From: Shinisaurus crocodilurus
Lineage: Eukaryota > Chordata > Lepidosauria > Squamata > Shinisauridae
NCBI GenBank assembly: GCA_021292165.1
Contig: CM037877.1
Coordinates: 7,989,980 to 8,053,979 of the forward strand
Reading direction: 5' to 3'
DNA length: 64,000 nucleotides
In this document: in pieces, positions 41,700-53,200 of the stretch
How the letters are laid out: each line of letters opens with the position of its first letter
Numbering within the stretch: the stretch's first letter is position 1
Program-made: the position numbers and the translations under genes
Notes under the pieces: model-generated
Database searches by the model: none
What the model was told of the DNA's origin: nothing
The model's input: the letters and a program-made list of their open reading frames with translations, nothing else

Positions 41700-42550
41700 G
41701 TGAGTAGCTACGTTCTGCCCTGCATGTTAGTCCAGGCAGATAAAAGGACGGACTTCTTCACACAGTGTATAGTTAAAACTATGGAATTCACTACCTCAAG
41801 ATGTAGTAACGGGCGGCCACCAATGTGGATAGCTGTAAGGATGCGAGAATCAGCAAAACTCGAGCTCACTGAAGTTCTCCAAATCCCATCGAAGCTCATT
41901 CCAACTTGAGTCCATATCAGATTGTGATTATTATTATTTTTCTTTTCGCATGAAAATCTGTGTGTATTTTCTTGCATATTTTTCCAAATATACACATCAA
42001 CTGTACACATCTTTGAAATGTATGCATTCTTCTTCCATTGATTAAAGTGTATTTCTGCGCATTTTTCAAAAGTGCAAATTTTTTCATGAGCATTTCTCAA
42101 ATGTACGCATGCTGTCAAATGCAGATTCTTGGGTCCATGAATCACATTGCAAGCTCAGAAATGTATAGATTTCGACCACAGATTGTGTCCAAGTCCATGC
42201 TTGATACAGAAGGTGCAAACCCAGTAAACTCTAATCAAAACCTAACTGAAACAAATTTTTCATACATCCTTATTTAAAATGGAAATTAGACAAGTTCGTG
42301 GAAGAAAAGGCTATCAACAGCTACCACTAGTCGTGATGACTGTATATTCCTTCCAGTATCAGAGTCGGTATGCTTCTCAATACCAGATGCTGGGGAACAT
42401 CAGCAGGAAGGTGCTACCGTGCTCATTTACCACTTGTGGTCTTCCCAAGATATATATCTGGTAGTCCAATGTGGAAAACACAATGCTGGACTATGGTAGG
42501 CCTTTGTCCTGATCCAGAAGGGTTCATTTTATGTTTGTTCTTATGTTCAA
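41700..42550 (+). mobile_element. Old CR1-like LINE 3' portion split by a hAT-like repeat
   Basis: The left part (to about 41832) reads ataaaaggacggacttc, aactatggaattcactacc, gatgtagtaacggg, matching the element at 32215-33215. The right part resumes at about 42271 with aaaatggaaattagacaag and continues to aatgctggactatggtagg and ttatgtttgttcttatg. A hAT-like repeat occupies the gap. Confidence 0.75.
41833..42270 (+). repeat. Non-autonomous hAT-like repeat inside the LINE above
   Basis: Ends are taaggatgcgagaatcagc and catacatcctta. The interior matches 31550-31995 block by block (gagctcactgaagttctcc; atgtatgcattcttc; aaatgtacgcatgc). I could not see a clear duplication at the junctions with the LINE. 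Confidence 0.65.
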
Positions 42551-42965
42551 GATGTGTGGATTGGGTCATTTTCCAAAGGCATCCCTAGAATCAAATGCCT
42601 AGAGATGCTGTGGCAACATTTCTCTCCTCTGTGATCCTTAAGAAAAGAGTTGGAGAAGCATTCAGAAGCTGTCTGCGTGTGATACTTGTATGCCTGAGCA
42701 GTGGTTGGAAGACTGCCACAATTTATTTATTTATTACATTTATATCCCACCTTTCTTCCACCCACTACATCCATTTCCCCTATCATTGTATGATGCTCCT
42801 CAGTTGTAAGCCATGATTTTATTATGCGTGCCCCCTGGAGAACCTTGGCAGAAAGGTGGTCTATAAAATGGAGTAAACAAAGCAATGGAAGGCAGGGGGA
42901 GTCCAGGGCAGCAAGTGGTGATGGGAATAAAAACAAATCCAATTTGGAGGTTTAGTGTGAATTAT
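42551..42965. other. Non-coding stretch with an L2-like 3'-end phrase
   Basis: The phrase tttatttatttattacatttatatcccacc near 42722-42752 resembles an inverted LINE or SINE 3' tail. Too short to assign. Confidence 0.35.
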
Positions 42966-43083
42966 GGATGTCAGAGAAATCCGTAATGGACTCAAATTAT
43001 TCCAGATTTTTTGGAGTCCACCCCAAGGATTCCACAGTGGATGAGCTTTCCTAGGCCGTGCAGTGTCCGCCGAGCTTGTGGAC

Positions 43084-43121
<38 letters not shown>

Positions 43122-43440
43122 CCACCACCACCACCACCATCATCATTTTGTCTATTTTTGTGCAAATTTAGCCACAGAAAAGTACACAAAATAATATTTT
43201 TTTAAAACCCACCAATCAAAAAGGCGCAAATCCCCCCATAGAGTAAAGCATAAAAATATACGTTATGGGTGTGTGTGTGTGTGCATTTTTGGCTGATTTG
43301 CGCATTTTTGGAACCCTGGATTTGCACAAATATGTGCAAACACATTTGAGCAAATTCTAAGTCCACAAATCGGTGGACTGGACGGCAGACAGAAAGTTGC
43401 CTGAAAATCTGAAAATTGCTGGCAGAGCAGCTTTCTCTCC
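42966..43440. repeat. Non-autonomous hAT-like repeat (CACAAATCGGTGGAC family), copy 2
   Basis: The same ordered blocks as 30976-31390 are present. An (ATC)n/(ACC)n microsatellite (43084-43147) fills the position that is T-rich in the other copy. A (GT)n run lies near 43268-43283. Confidence 0.6.
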
Positions 43441-44702
43441 ATTTGCACGTTGCTCATGTGAATACACCAAAAACACTGAGCAGTAGCAGCAGCAAGCCCC
43501 ACTCCCGATTCAGGGTACTTTCCTGACCCTACGCACAAAGCCACCACAACCCACCCTCCCCACCACACACATTCAGTGTACTCACACTGGACATCTGAAA
43601 ATCCCTGCAGTTACACATACTTCCGTCAAAAATGTCAAGGAAAAGATGGGTTAGGAAAAGAGGTTGAAAAAGGAAAAAGAGGTGGTGTGAGTTAGATGGT
43701 CATGGAAGGAGGGGTCCAGGCATACGGGGCAGTGAGGAAGAATGGGAAAACTTTTAAAAGAGCAGACTATCCTTTACTGAACTGTTTCACATTATTTATT
43801 TACTTATTTATTTATTTCTCTCCCACCCAACAGCCGAAGCTCTCTTGGCAGCTGTCAACAATATATAGCCAACATGGCTCATCTTTCTGCAGATTACAAT
43901 GGCTTTCCCTTACTCTTTGGGTGCTAACAGCACAAGTTATACCCTTACCATTGATTGCATTCATACTCTGCAATCCAGAAAGGGAGCTCACCACTTCCAT
44001 TTTGCAGATGGGAAACTGAGGCCAAGAGAGAATGACTTGCAAAACAGCAGAGCGACTCCACAAAAGGAGGGAGATGACTCTCTTCCAGATTCAAGGCCAA
44101 CCCTAGATGCGCTTGGCTAAATTGTCTCTCCCCTGACTTCCCACGTCAAATCAATCTGGCTTGGCCATGTGCAGGTGGCAAGACCTTCAGGTGGGCCCCA
44201 TGCTGAGGAGGGATACATATGTGTACAAGAATGAGTTTACAGCTTAGCTACTTCCAGCAGACTGCTGACAGGCGGGATATTACCCCTAAGATAAATGAAT
44301 AAGAGTTGAGGTCTTATTGGATTACGGTTTATTGAACTTTATAAATTCCAATTAACAGACCCCTGAGCAATAAGAGACATGGAGTGTACTCTCCAGTTTA
44401 TAGGACAATTATTACGGAGTTTATCCTCAGCTGAACAAGAGGTATTAGCAGATAAAACATGGGAGAGTAGACACACTAGTAGATAAAAGCAGATATTGGA
44501 GACAAGGCGATAAACAGATAGAAGGAAGAAAAAAGAAGAAACAGGGAAACACAACCCGCTTGCATTTAGGCTACTGATGTTTAATGTGAAACCTGTAGGG
44601 ATTGTTTTGAAACTCAAGGTAGGGATGGGGAAAATTAGTCGATTTCTGGTCTATCACTTTTACATGTGTTCACCTATTCCATACCATTCCCACGTTAATC
44701 AG
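43441..44702. other. Non-coding stretch, no recognised feature
   Basis: A (TTTA)n run lies near 43792-43818. The segment 44270-44580 is AT-rich and looks unique. No gene recognised. Confidence 0.35.
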
Positions 44703-45740
44703 TGGGTTGGATCCAGACATAATGCTTACAGTAGACCTACTGCAATAGAGAAAAAAACCCAATATCATGTGCAATGGCCAGTATAGGGAATGGCTCATGC
44801 TTAACACTAGTATGCAAACTGGCATTCCAAGCAAGCCTACCAAAAGCATTGCTCTTGCTAAAATTATGCACCTGCCTTAAGCGGATAAGTGTCCCGAACA
44901 TGTGCATTTTGAATGGGACAGAGGATCGTTTCCAACTACACCCAGAAATAAAGAGGCGAGGCACATGATGTTGCGTAAACTAGGGTCACACCTTTATGAA
45001 CGGGTAACCAAAAGAGAACTGGAATGATAGTAGCTCTGCAGGCATTGCGTCAGCAAATCAATACGAGTGAGCCTATCTTGGCCCTGAGTTTTGAGATAGT
45101 GAAATGGTCATCTCTGTACTCTTAGGTGTCAAGGGTTGTCCTCCTGAGGCACAGCCAGTTCATCCCATGACTCTAAGATCCCCAAAGGGTTTCCTTTCCC
45201 TGCCTCCCATATTCCACAGCATGGCTGACAAGTCAAGGGACTCCCCATTCACTTTCTTGAGACCCCCAGGAGCTCACCAATGACTCATGCCCATGGGTCC
45301 TTCTTGCACTGCCCAGCTATGAGCAACCTAACTTATTGAAGCCACCAGCAACCCTAATAGCCACTTCCCTCCTGCTTATTCAGTATGCAGTAGGTGGGAA
45401 AAAAGCAGTGCTACCGGCCAATCCTGTCATCCGGTGAAGAATTCCTATTTGGCCCAACTGGGACCAGTACTCTCCCCTAACGACTCCTAAAATGGGTGGG
45501 TGGGTGCTGAAAAAATAGCAAGTGAGGCAAGGTGGGGCCTGGATTATATGGACTATACTGCCCCACCTCATCAGTGTGGGGGCACCAAGTCTGAGCCCTC
45601 GCATGTTCACCCCTCTCTGGGGGCACACCCAAAAGCTGATCCCCCCAAAATAGGAAAGGGAGAACCAGCAATGTGCCAACCAGCCTGCCTAAGTTTTCCA
45701 AAAATCACCCGGAAACTTCTTCCAGCTCACTTACGTTTTC
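44703..45740. other. Mostly unassigned; palindromic MITE phrase at the left
   Basis: The phrase gggttggatccagac at 44703 starts like the MITE remnant at 30871 but the homology ends within about 45 bp. The rest shows no domain or bounded repeat. Confidence 0.35.
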
Positions 45741-46080
45741 ATTTTTTACTTTTGGGGGGGGCTGTTCGAATGGGAATAGTGTGTATTTCAAACAGGAAAA
45801 GTGCACATTTCTGTGCATATTTTCCAAAGTGTGCACTTTCCCCTTATTGTCAAAAGCTTGAAAATGTGTATGTTGTTGTTGTTTTTTTTTGGGGGGGAAA
45901 TTCACATTTCAAAGGGTGCATTTTCTTTAAGTGTATTTTTCAAATGCAATTGCAAATTTGGGAATTTGCAAATATTTCTAAGAAAAAAGGAGCTTCTTCT
46001 TGTGTTTGTGCTTCAGATTGCAAATGAGACATAATGTATAATTTGCAAACAGAAATGAAATTCTCATCCATTTCTGAGCC
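45741..46080. repeat. AT-rich hAT-like repeat remnant
   Basis: It repeats gtgcacatttctgtgcat, gtgcactttcc, ttcacatttcaaag and tttgcaaatatttc, like 1980-2310 read in reverse, and ends near gaaattctcatccatttctg. No coding capacity. Confidence 0.45.
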
Positions 46081-46803
46081 CCGTGGGGATAAGCATCAAG
46101 CTTGTCCACACAGTCTGGGGCTTCTGAGACACCCTGTAGTTATGGATGCCCTAAGATGACATCACAGAGAGTCAGGAGACAAGCCTCTGGTGAAGCCCAA
46201 GTGGCCACAGGAACTGGAAACCAAGAGCCTAGTTACATGTAGAATTACTGGACAGGCAAGCAGAGTTTTCTGAATTTTGACTTTTAAATTGCTGATGGGG
46301 CAGGTAGCTCTTGTCACATTGATGTTTTGTCACACTGGCTCTCAGAGCTTCCACTTTAACAGGAGAGACACGATCATGCCAGTGACAACAATTTGGACAC
46401 TCTGGGTTGCACTTCTGGACTATTTCAATTTTAGATGATGATGATGATGATGATGATGATCAGAAAATGTCAGTGCTCTTAGTGAAACCTAAATAAGTCA
46501 CATCTCAGCCAAGATGAGATCATGCTAAAGGATAATGAAAAGAAGCTGACTTGCAAAGCACTCAAAGTTAAAGATAAGGTTTGCAAAATCTGAGGTGCCG
46601 GAGAGCTCCCATTTAAGGACATTTTCTAAGGACAATGTCTGCAGCCGTGTGTCACTTGTGTGACCATAGAAAACAAGAGATATGTGATGCCACCTTCCTT
46701 CAAACATCTCCTCAAGTTCTACTTTTCTGCCAGGTCTTTGGTTCAACTCTTGAATCTGCATTCCAAACGGTAACAAAGCTTACATGCATGGAACTGCTTG
46801 CAT
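46081..46803. other. Non-coding stretch with a (GAT)n run
   Basis: A (GAT)n run of about nine units lies at 46434-46460. Nothing else was recognised. Confidence 0.4.
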
Positions 46804-47347
46804 GTAATTCCCCTCTACTCAGCACTGGTTAGGCCTCATCTTGAGTACTGCGTCCAGTTTTGGGCACCACACTTTAAGAGGGATGTAGACAAACTGGAGA
46901 GGGTTCAGAGGAAGGCCACAAGGATGATAGACTGGAAACAAGGCCCTATGAGGAGAGACTGAAAGAACTGGGCATGTTTAGCCTTCAGAAGAGGAGACTG
47001 AGGGGAGATATGATCGCACTCTTCCAGTACTTGAAGGGTTGTCACACAGAGGAGGGCCAGGATCTCTTCTCGATCATCCCAGTTTGCAGGACACGGAATA
47101 ATGGGCTCAAGTTACAGGAACCCAGATTCCACCTAGACATCAGGAAAAAATTCCTGACTGTTAGAGCAATAAGACAATGGAACCAACTACCTAGGGAGGT
47201 CGTGGGCTCTCCCACTCTGGAGGCATTCAAGGTGCATCTCGACAGCCATCTGTCAGGGATGCTTTGACTTGGATTCCTGCACTGAGGATTGGACTCGATG
47301 GCCTCATAGGCCCCTTCCAACTCTACTTTTCTATTATTCTATTATTA
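46804..47347 (+). mobile_element. 5'-truncated CR1 with open C-terminal frame
   Basis: Homology starts near aattcccctctactcagc and runs through the RT C-terminus and 3' UTR to ctattattctattatt. The last 97 codons (46974-47267) are open: [13 protein letters not shown] is preceded by a one-base shift near agactggaaac. It begins close to the point where the copy at 52086 begins. Confidence 0.93.
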
Positions 47348-47455
47348 TTTCTCCATTGCCTCCCTCTTTCTCCCTCACTATCGGCTTTAGATTGTAAGGT
47401 CCTTGGGGTGGGGAACTATCTTTTTAAATCATGTAACCCTGTAAAGCACCATGTA

Positions 47456-47456
<1 letters not shown>

Positions 47457-47499
<43 letters not shown>
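47457..47499. repeat. (GAT)n microsatellite
   Basis: About fourteen GAT trinucleotides without interruption. Confidence 0.96.
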
Positions 47500-47500
<1 letters not shown>

Positions 47501-49100
47501 ATCAAGAGTGCATTCTAACTGGCACCTCAGAAACAAGGGTATATTCTAAGAAGTAGCAGCAACTGATGTCATGCCATTCCAAATATTTGTGGAAACGTGC
47601 ACCTTGCCAAAAAGTAAAATAATAATCATTATCTGTATTGAATGTCTGCCTCTCCGCTGGTTCTTCAATGGGGTAGCTCCCCGCTGCCCCACCCCCGGCC
47701 CCCCAGTTTGAAGAATAGCATAAGATAAAGATCCCCCCCGCCCCCGAATCAGCACTTTCTTCCATTGTGCGCAAAGCTAATGTGGAAGATTCTGCAAAAG
47801 CTTTTGTGTTTAAAAAGGGAGTTGGGGGGGGGGGGAGGGAAGATGAAAAATGGCCTGCGTATTCATCCATCAACTTATAGATGTAAATAAGATGCAAGGA
47901 AATTTCTCCTCATACGCACACTAGTGAGATAATAGGCCACCGAAAAAAACAAAAACAACCCAACAACCAAACACAGCAGCTCTATTAAAAGTCATGAGGA
48001 AGGAAGATCACTAAAATGCTCTAAGTAGACACCTATCTCTCTGATGCATACACACACACACACACACACACACACTACTTCCTATGGACTGTTTTGATTT
48101 ATTGAACCTGTATCAGCTTTGTCTTTTAATGTCCCCAGATAAGAAAAGGATGTGCAGATATATAAACTCCTGCTGTATCTAACCACATCCACTCTTCTTC
48201 TTTTTTCATTCTGGGAAGGGAACCAAAGCTGTCCCTGCAGCGAATTTCATTTGCTCTATATTTATAAGCGCTCCCCTGCTTGTCTGTTCTTGGTATTCAA
48301 AGCTCTGTAGCACTGTGGAAGCAATGTTAGTTGTCACAAGCCAGGAACAGAGAGATCTATCTCCTCCTCCTCCTGGTGTAGAGATGGTTGTTACATTTGG
48401 AGTCTGGGAAAGGAGACGGCTAAGTGAAGATGCTATCACCTACATTAGTCATCTGCAACCTTTAAGTTAGAGTTCTTCTTCAGAAGAATGGAAAGAATCA
48501 GAAATGGAGAGCAGTGTGCAGAAACCCCCTTGAGAAATCCCACCAGTCTTATTGAAAGTCTTGCTTCCTTTAAAATTCCAGGTAATATAAATTAGGAACC
48601 TCCTCCTCCCTCCAGGATAGACTCAGATGTGAACTCAACTAACCCCTCCCCTCCCCCCAGAGTTAGAAAGTTGTTAGCTTACCAGGTATGTCTAATCCCA
48701 ATTAGAAGCCCAATCTAGATCTCACCACACTACTAATGGCATCATTGGGAGCATGATGGGATCGGAATCCCTTCCCCTAGGTGCTAGGTGCCATGGGAAA
48801 TTGAAATCTCCCAGGATCCCTAGAGAACAGCCACTAAGAATGTCAGCATGGTATTGTTTTTCAGACTGGGAAGTACTGCCCTCAAGTTGACTGCTCTCAA
48901 CTGTAGGTCATGATTGCACTAGACAAAGGGAAAGAGGTAGTTTCAGATGGACCACCTTATAGCTAAATAAACATTTGAAAGCCATAATCTTTAACCTTTA
49001 TAGTTATGTATGGGACCCACCTTTAACCCCAGTCTGAAACATGAGACCCACTAGTGATAGCAATGTTTTACCCTGCTTCTCTCCCTCCCCCCGCCTCTCT
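47500..49100. other. Non-coding stretch with a (CA)n run
   Basis: A G-run lies at 47824-47834 and (CA)n at 48052-48074. The frames are short and carry no recognisable domain. Confidence 0.35.
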
Positions 49101-49485
49101 CTCTCACACACACACTCTTGTATCTCTCTCACACACACATACACACACACACACGTAGGTAGGTAGGTAGGTAGGTAGGCGATCACCCGTGATCGAGTAA
49201 GATTGTCTTCCAGGATAAAATTACAAAAAGAAAATTATAAGAGGAGGAAATTCTAAAAAATTGTGTAGACTCTAGCGATGGGTCCATAAGTGACTGTGGA
49301 GGCCAATTCTAGAGCCACACAACCTGAGGACACAGGTTGCCAGATGGAAGATGGTCCTGTAAAGGATTCATTTGATGTGCTTTTCGCTTAGCACGTTTCT
49401 TCCTTTCACCTTGCACTCGGGCTTCTTCAAAGTCCATGGAACCTTTGTGAAAGGCCAACCTCCATTTAGATCGCACACACACACA
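49101..49485 (-). mobile_element. Zinc-finger-tailed LINE fragment (copy C) inside a (CA)n repeat
   Basis: The LINE core (about 49179-49472, minus) shares the gatcgagtaagattgtcttcc 3' end in reverse and the basic coding region with copies A and B. Its tail reads (GTAG)n on the plus strand (49155-49179). (CA)n lies on both sides (about 49106-49154 and 49472-49484), so it seems to have inserted into a CA repeat. Confidence 0.75.
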
Positions 49486-50656
49486 GCTGTAGAAAGCAAC
49501 AATCTACCTATTGAAGAGAACCATTTATATGATCTCAGAAGAGGCAGAGAACAACTGCCCATCCTCATCACCACAACAGAAAACAACAACAGGGTGATCA
49601 ATTTAGGGTATATCTCCAGTGGCCATACTTAATGAGTTCTCTCATTGCTTCCTCTGGGAGGTGATTCCAAAGCCCTGGGGCCACTAATGGAAGCCACCAT
49701 TCTGAATTCTCTGGAGGAAAACAAGATCCTAGCAGAAGGTGTATAGCTGGGTCATATACAAAGAGAGGGTGCCTGTGAAGAATGGAAAGATCTGGAAGGC
49801 TTGTAATGGGGGGGGGGGACAAGCCAGGAGATGTAGCCAGAGATATCCATTAAATGAAAATTAAAACCTAACATCTAAATATCTTTGAGACTGTTTTTCC
49901 TCCTCTATTGGCATGGCAAGAAACCAGCCCACACAAGTTGCTGCTGCTGCTGTATTGTTTAAAGAGAGTGAGAACTCCAATTCTAAGCAGTTCCTCCCTT
50001 TCCGTTTCAGTGTTTTCACCCTTCAAATACGTTTGAAACGGAGATAACCTTAAGCCATTAGACCTGCGAGTGGAATTGAAACAGTTCTGCTGGAGGATTT
50101 CTCATTGATAAAATGCAATCTGCTTATGCAAACACCCACATGACACCAAAATCCATCAGTAGGCGAAGAATGCTTCCCAGCCACAAGGAATGCAAAACCT
50201 GGGCTGCTTAAGGCAGTTTCCTAGGAGCAGGAGCTAGGCACAGAGGAAGCCAGGGAGACTCGAGGCTTGCTTGTGCAAGCAAGGCTCAAGAGGTTATTCC
50301 ATGGGCTAGTCCACACAGGTATATCCATCATTTAAAGACCTCAGCATCAAGCGGTAGCAAATAACTTTGAAGGCTCCCTCCAGAAAGTGAAAATGGTCTG
50401 TTCACAGCTGCAAATAAGTGTCTTGGATAAAGCCACAAGTTATTTCAGGTCAGTGGGACAAGAGAATTGTTTATTGCATGAGATGTTTGACAATCAAGCT
50501 AATTGCATAGAATAACAATGCACAATAGAACAGTCTATTATGGGAGGGAGGGAGGGAGGGAGGGCCAAACTGAAGGGACATTAGGAAGCAGATACAATTG
50601 CCTGCTGACTTAAAGCACAGCATGGCATGGCTATGCCTTAAGAGCGCCAGAAAAGC
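49486..50656. other. Non-coding stretch, no recognised feature
   Basis: A G-run lies at 49808-49817 and a (GGGA)n run at about 50542-50563. No gene recognised. Confidence 0.35.
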
Positions 50657-50716
50657 CATGAAGCTGGATCAGACCGGGGGCCTTATCTAGTCCAGCATCC
50701 TGTTTTGCACAGTGGC
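50657..50716 (-). mobile_element. Old CR1-like LINE 3'-end fragment
   Basis: The words ggatcagaccgggggcc, tagtccagcatcctgtt and cacagtggccaaccag are the reverse complement of the 3' end seen at 33130-33210. Confidence 0.6.
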
Positions 50717-50853
50717 CAACCAGATGGAGAGCGCACTGCAAGAGTCTGGCTGTGATGTCACCAAAGCATGGATAACTGTTGCCAGATCAGACAGATTCAG
50801 GAATGGTTACAGCTGGTGCACTAAACGTAGTCGTGCACACGCACTCCTTACCA

Positions 50854-51082
50854 GCCAGTGTGGTGCAGTGGTTAGAGTGCTGGACGGGGACTCAGGAGAT
50901 CTGGGTTCTAATGCCCACGTGGCCATGAAGCTCACTGGGTGACTTTGGGCCAGTCACCGACTCTCAGCTTAACCTACCTCACAGGGTTGTTGTGAGGAGG
51001 AGGAGGAGGAGGATCATGTAGTACGCCGCCTTGGGCTCCTTGAGGGAAAGGTGGGATATAAAGGTAGCAAGCAAACAAACAC
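50854..51082 (+). mobile_element. Sauria-type SINE, copy 3
   Basis: The A box (tggtgcagtgg) is good; the B box (ggttctaatgc) is degraded. The body (actttgggccagtcac, cctacctcacagggttg) and 3' part (cgccgccttgggctcc, ggtgggatataaa) are clear. A (GGA)n expansion lies at about 50997-51012 and the tail is (CAAA)-like. Confidence 0.85.
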
Positions 51083-51318
51083 CACTGCCACTGGAAAATC
51101 CAGGGACAGTTCCGGATCAAGGAACATACCCAAGCTATGAAATTAACCGTTCAGGGAGAATACACAACCCCTTCCAGAACAGGTTGAATCCCAACCCCTG
51201 AGTCAGTCTTTCTACTGACCCACATCACCTCTGTCTTCTCTAGATCAAAACTCAGCTTGTTCACCTTCATCCAGCCAATTTTTCAAGCCGGGTAATATCC
51301 AAGCATTCCTCAGCAACT
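51083..51318. other. Short non-coding spacer
   Basis: Between the SINE and the foldback element. Nothing recognised. Confidence 0.35.
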
Positions 51319-51766
51319 AGGGTTCTGTGCGGAGCTCAATAGGTGGGTGGAAGCTCAGCAAACTTGCCGGACTCGACCCCCCCCCCCCCGAGCTCCGCTC
51401 AACCTACCTTTCCCGGGCTTGACTCGCATTCTCACGAGCCAAGCTGGGGAAAAGTGACTTCTTCCGGGTTCTGGCTCAACGTCGTTTATGTAGAAAACAG
51501 CGTAAGATATGCCGTTTATGTAGAGTATAGCGTAGTATATATTAAAAATGGCCTCATTTACGCAAATTGCGGCCGTTTTTAACATATACTATGCTATACT
51601 CTATGTAAATGACGTAGAGCTGGGTAATCCGGAAGTCTGGCGAGCGCCTCAGCTGGTGCTCACCGGACGCTCAGCTCGGCTCGGCTCGGCTCGTGCGGTG
51701 GGAGTGCTCGCCGAGCGCCCTGCAAGTCGGGTGCCAGGCTGGGCGCCCATCCCTATGACAGCAACT
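51311..51766 (+). mobile_element. Foldback DNA-transposon-like element (copy 2)
   Basis: It is homologous in reverse orientation to 4398-5061. The central arms, built around agagtatagcgtagtatat and atatactatgctatactct, flank ttaaaaatggcc. GC-rich ends carry gagctccg and gggcgcc. An exact 8-bp repeat cagcaact lies at 51311-51318 and 51759-51766, but it requires ends that are not symmetric (agggttc / ccctatga), so the exact termini are unsettled. A run of about 13 C lies near 51380-51391. Confidence 0.65.
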
Positions 51767-52011
51767 GATAGTTCAGAGGCACACTGCTGCATACAGCCAT
51801 CAGGACTAGTAGCCATGGATAGCCTTGCCATCCATGAATTTCTCTGATCCCCCTTTAAAGCCATCCAAGTTGGTTGGTGGCCATCACTGCATCATTTCGT
51901 AGTGAGTTCCATAGTTTAACTAAGCACTGTGTGAAGAGGTGCATAATTCCTTTATTGTACTGAACCTCCCACCACTCAGCTTCATTGGATGACCCCAGGC
52001 TCTAGTATTAT

Positions 52012-52045
<34 letters not shown>

Positions 52046-52068
52046 CAGACAGACAGACAGACAGAGAA
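52012..52068. repeat. (GA)n and (GACA)n microsatellites
   Basis: About twelve GA units are followed by aaa and about six GACA units. Further GA repeats reappear just past the inserted CR1 (52635-52648), so the CR1 lies inside this simple repeat. Confidence 0.93.
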
Positions 52069-52085
52069 GGAGGCTGAGAAAGCCT

Positions 52086-52632
52086 CTTTACTCGGCACTG
52101 GTTAGGCCTCATCTTGAGTACTGCGTCCAGTTCTGGGCACCACACTTTAAGAAGGACATAGACAAACTGGAGAGGGTTCAGAGGAGGGCAACAAAGATGA
52201 TAAAGGGACTGGAAACAAGGCCCTATGAGGAGAGACTGAAAGAACTGGGCATGTTTAGCCTTCAGAAGAGGAGACTGAGGGGAGATATGATCGCACTCTT
52301 CCAGTACTTGAAGGGTTGTCACACAGAGGAGGGCCAGGATCTCTTCTCGATCATCCCAGTTTGCAGGACACGGAATAATGGGCTCAAGTTACAGGAACCC
52401 AGATTCCACCTAAACATCAGGAAAAATTTCCTGACTGTTAGAGCAATAAGACAATGGAACCAACTACCTAGGGAGGTGGTGGGCTCTCCCGCTCTGGAGG
52501 CATTCAAGGTGCAGCTGGACGGCCATCTGTCAGGGATGCTTTGACCTGGATTCCTGCATTGAGCAGGGGGTTGGACTCGATGGCCTTGTAGGCCCCCTTC
52601 CAACTCTACTTTTCTATGATTCTATGATTCTA
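52086..52632 (+). mobile_element. 5'-truncated CR1 with open C-terminal frame, nested
   Basis: Homology runs from cctctttactcggcactgg to the terminus tctatgattctatgattct. A 115-codon frame (52197-52544) is open and starts [17 protein letters not shown], almost the same as residues 857-970 of the intact ORF. It is inserted opposite to its old CR1-like host. Confidence 0.95.
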
Positions 52633-53200
52633 AAGAGACAGAGAGAGAGAACCTCTACCTCTCCACTTTCTCAGCACCATGCCTCAGTTTTTACACCTCT
52701 GTCATACCTCCCCTTCCACACCTTTTTTCTAAGCTAAAAATCCCCAAATGTTGTATCTTTTTCTAACAGGGGAGCTGCTCCAGCCTGTTGATCATTTCTT
52801 CACCTTTCCCATCCCAGCTCTACAATATCCTTTTTGAGGTGTGGTGACCAGAACTGTACATGGTTTTCCAGGTGGGGTTCCACCATAGATTTGTAGAAAG
52901 GTAATATGTTATTGGCAGCTCCATTTCCAATTGCTTTCCTAATGATTTCCAATATGGAATTTTGCACACTCGGTCAAAGTTTTCACTGATCTATCCACCA
53001 TGACCTCATGATCTCTTTCTTGGTCAATCATCAAGAACTCAGACCCCATCAGCCTATGTGTGAAGATAGTGTTTTTTTGCCCAAATGTGCATCACTTTGC
53101 TTACATTGGACTTGAATGCCCATTTCCACAGTTTGGAGAAATCCAACTTTGCAACTGGCTGCAACAATGTTCATCTCATAACAGGAAGCTGGAAGCTCTA

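Larger units (their letters stand above)
51767..53200 (-). mobile_element. Old CR1-like LINE (second lineage) interrupted by microsatellite and young CR1
   Basis: The left part (51767-52010) has catggatagccttgccatcc, aaagccatccaagttgg, atagtttaactaagcactg and ggctctagtattatgag. The right part (52655-53200) continues with ctttctcagcaccatgcc, ctaagctaaaaatccccaa, ctctacaatatcc, gtggtgaccagaactgtac and ccaccatagatttgtag. Read on the minus strand these are RT C-terminus and 3' UTR of the same lineage as 32215-33215. Non-functional. Confidence 0.85.

Noticed and set aside
41833..42270. Target duplication at the hAT-like insertion in the old CR1-like LINE
   Set aside because: Comparison with the uninterrupted LINE at 32.9 kb did not show a duplicated 8-mer at the junctions.
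51311..51766. Firm hAT assignment from the cagcaact flanks
   Set aside because: The 8-bp repeat is exact but implies asymmetric element ends, so I left the superfamily open.
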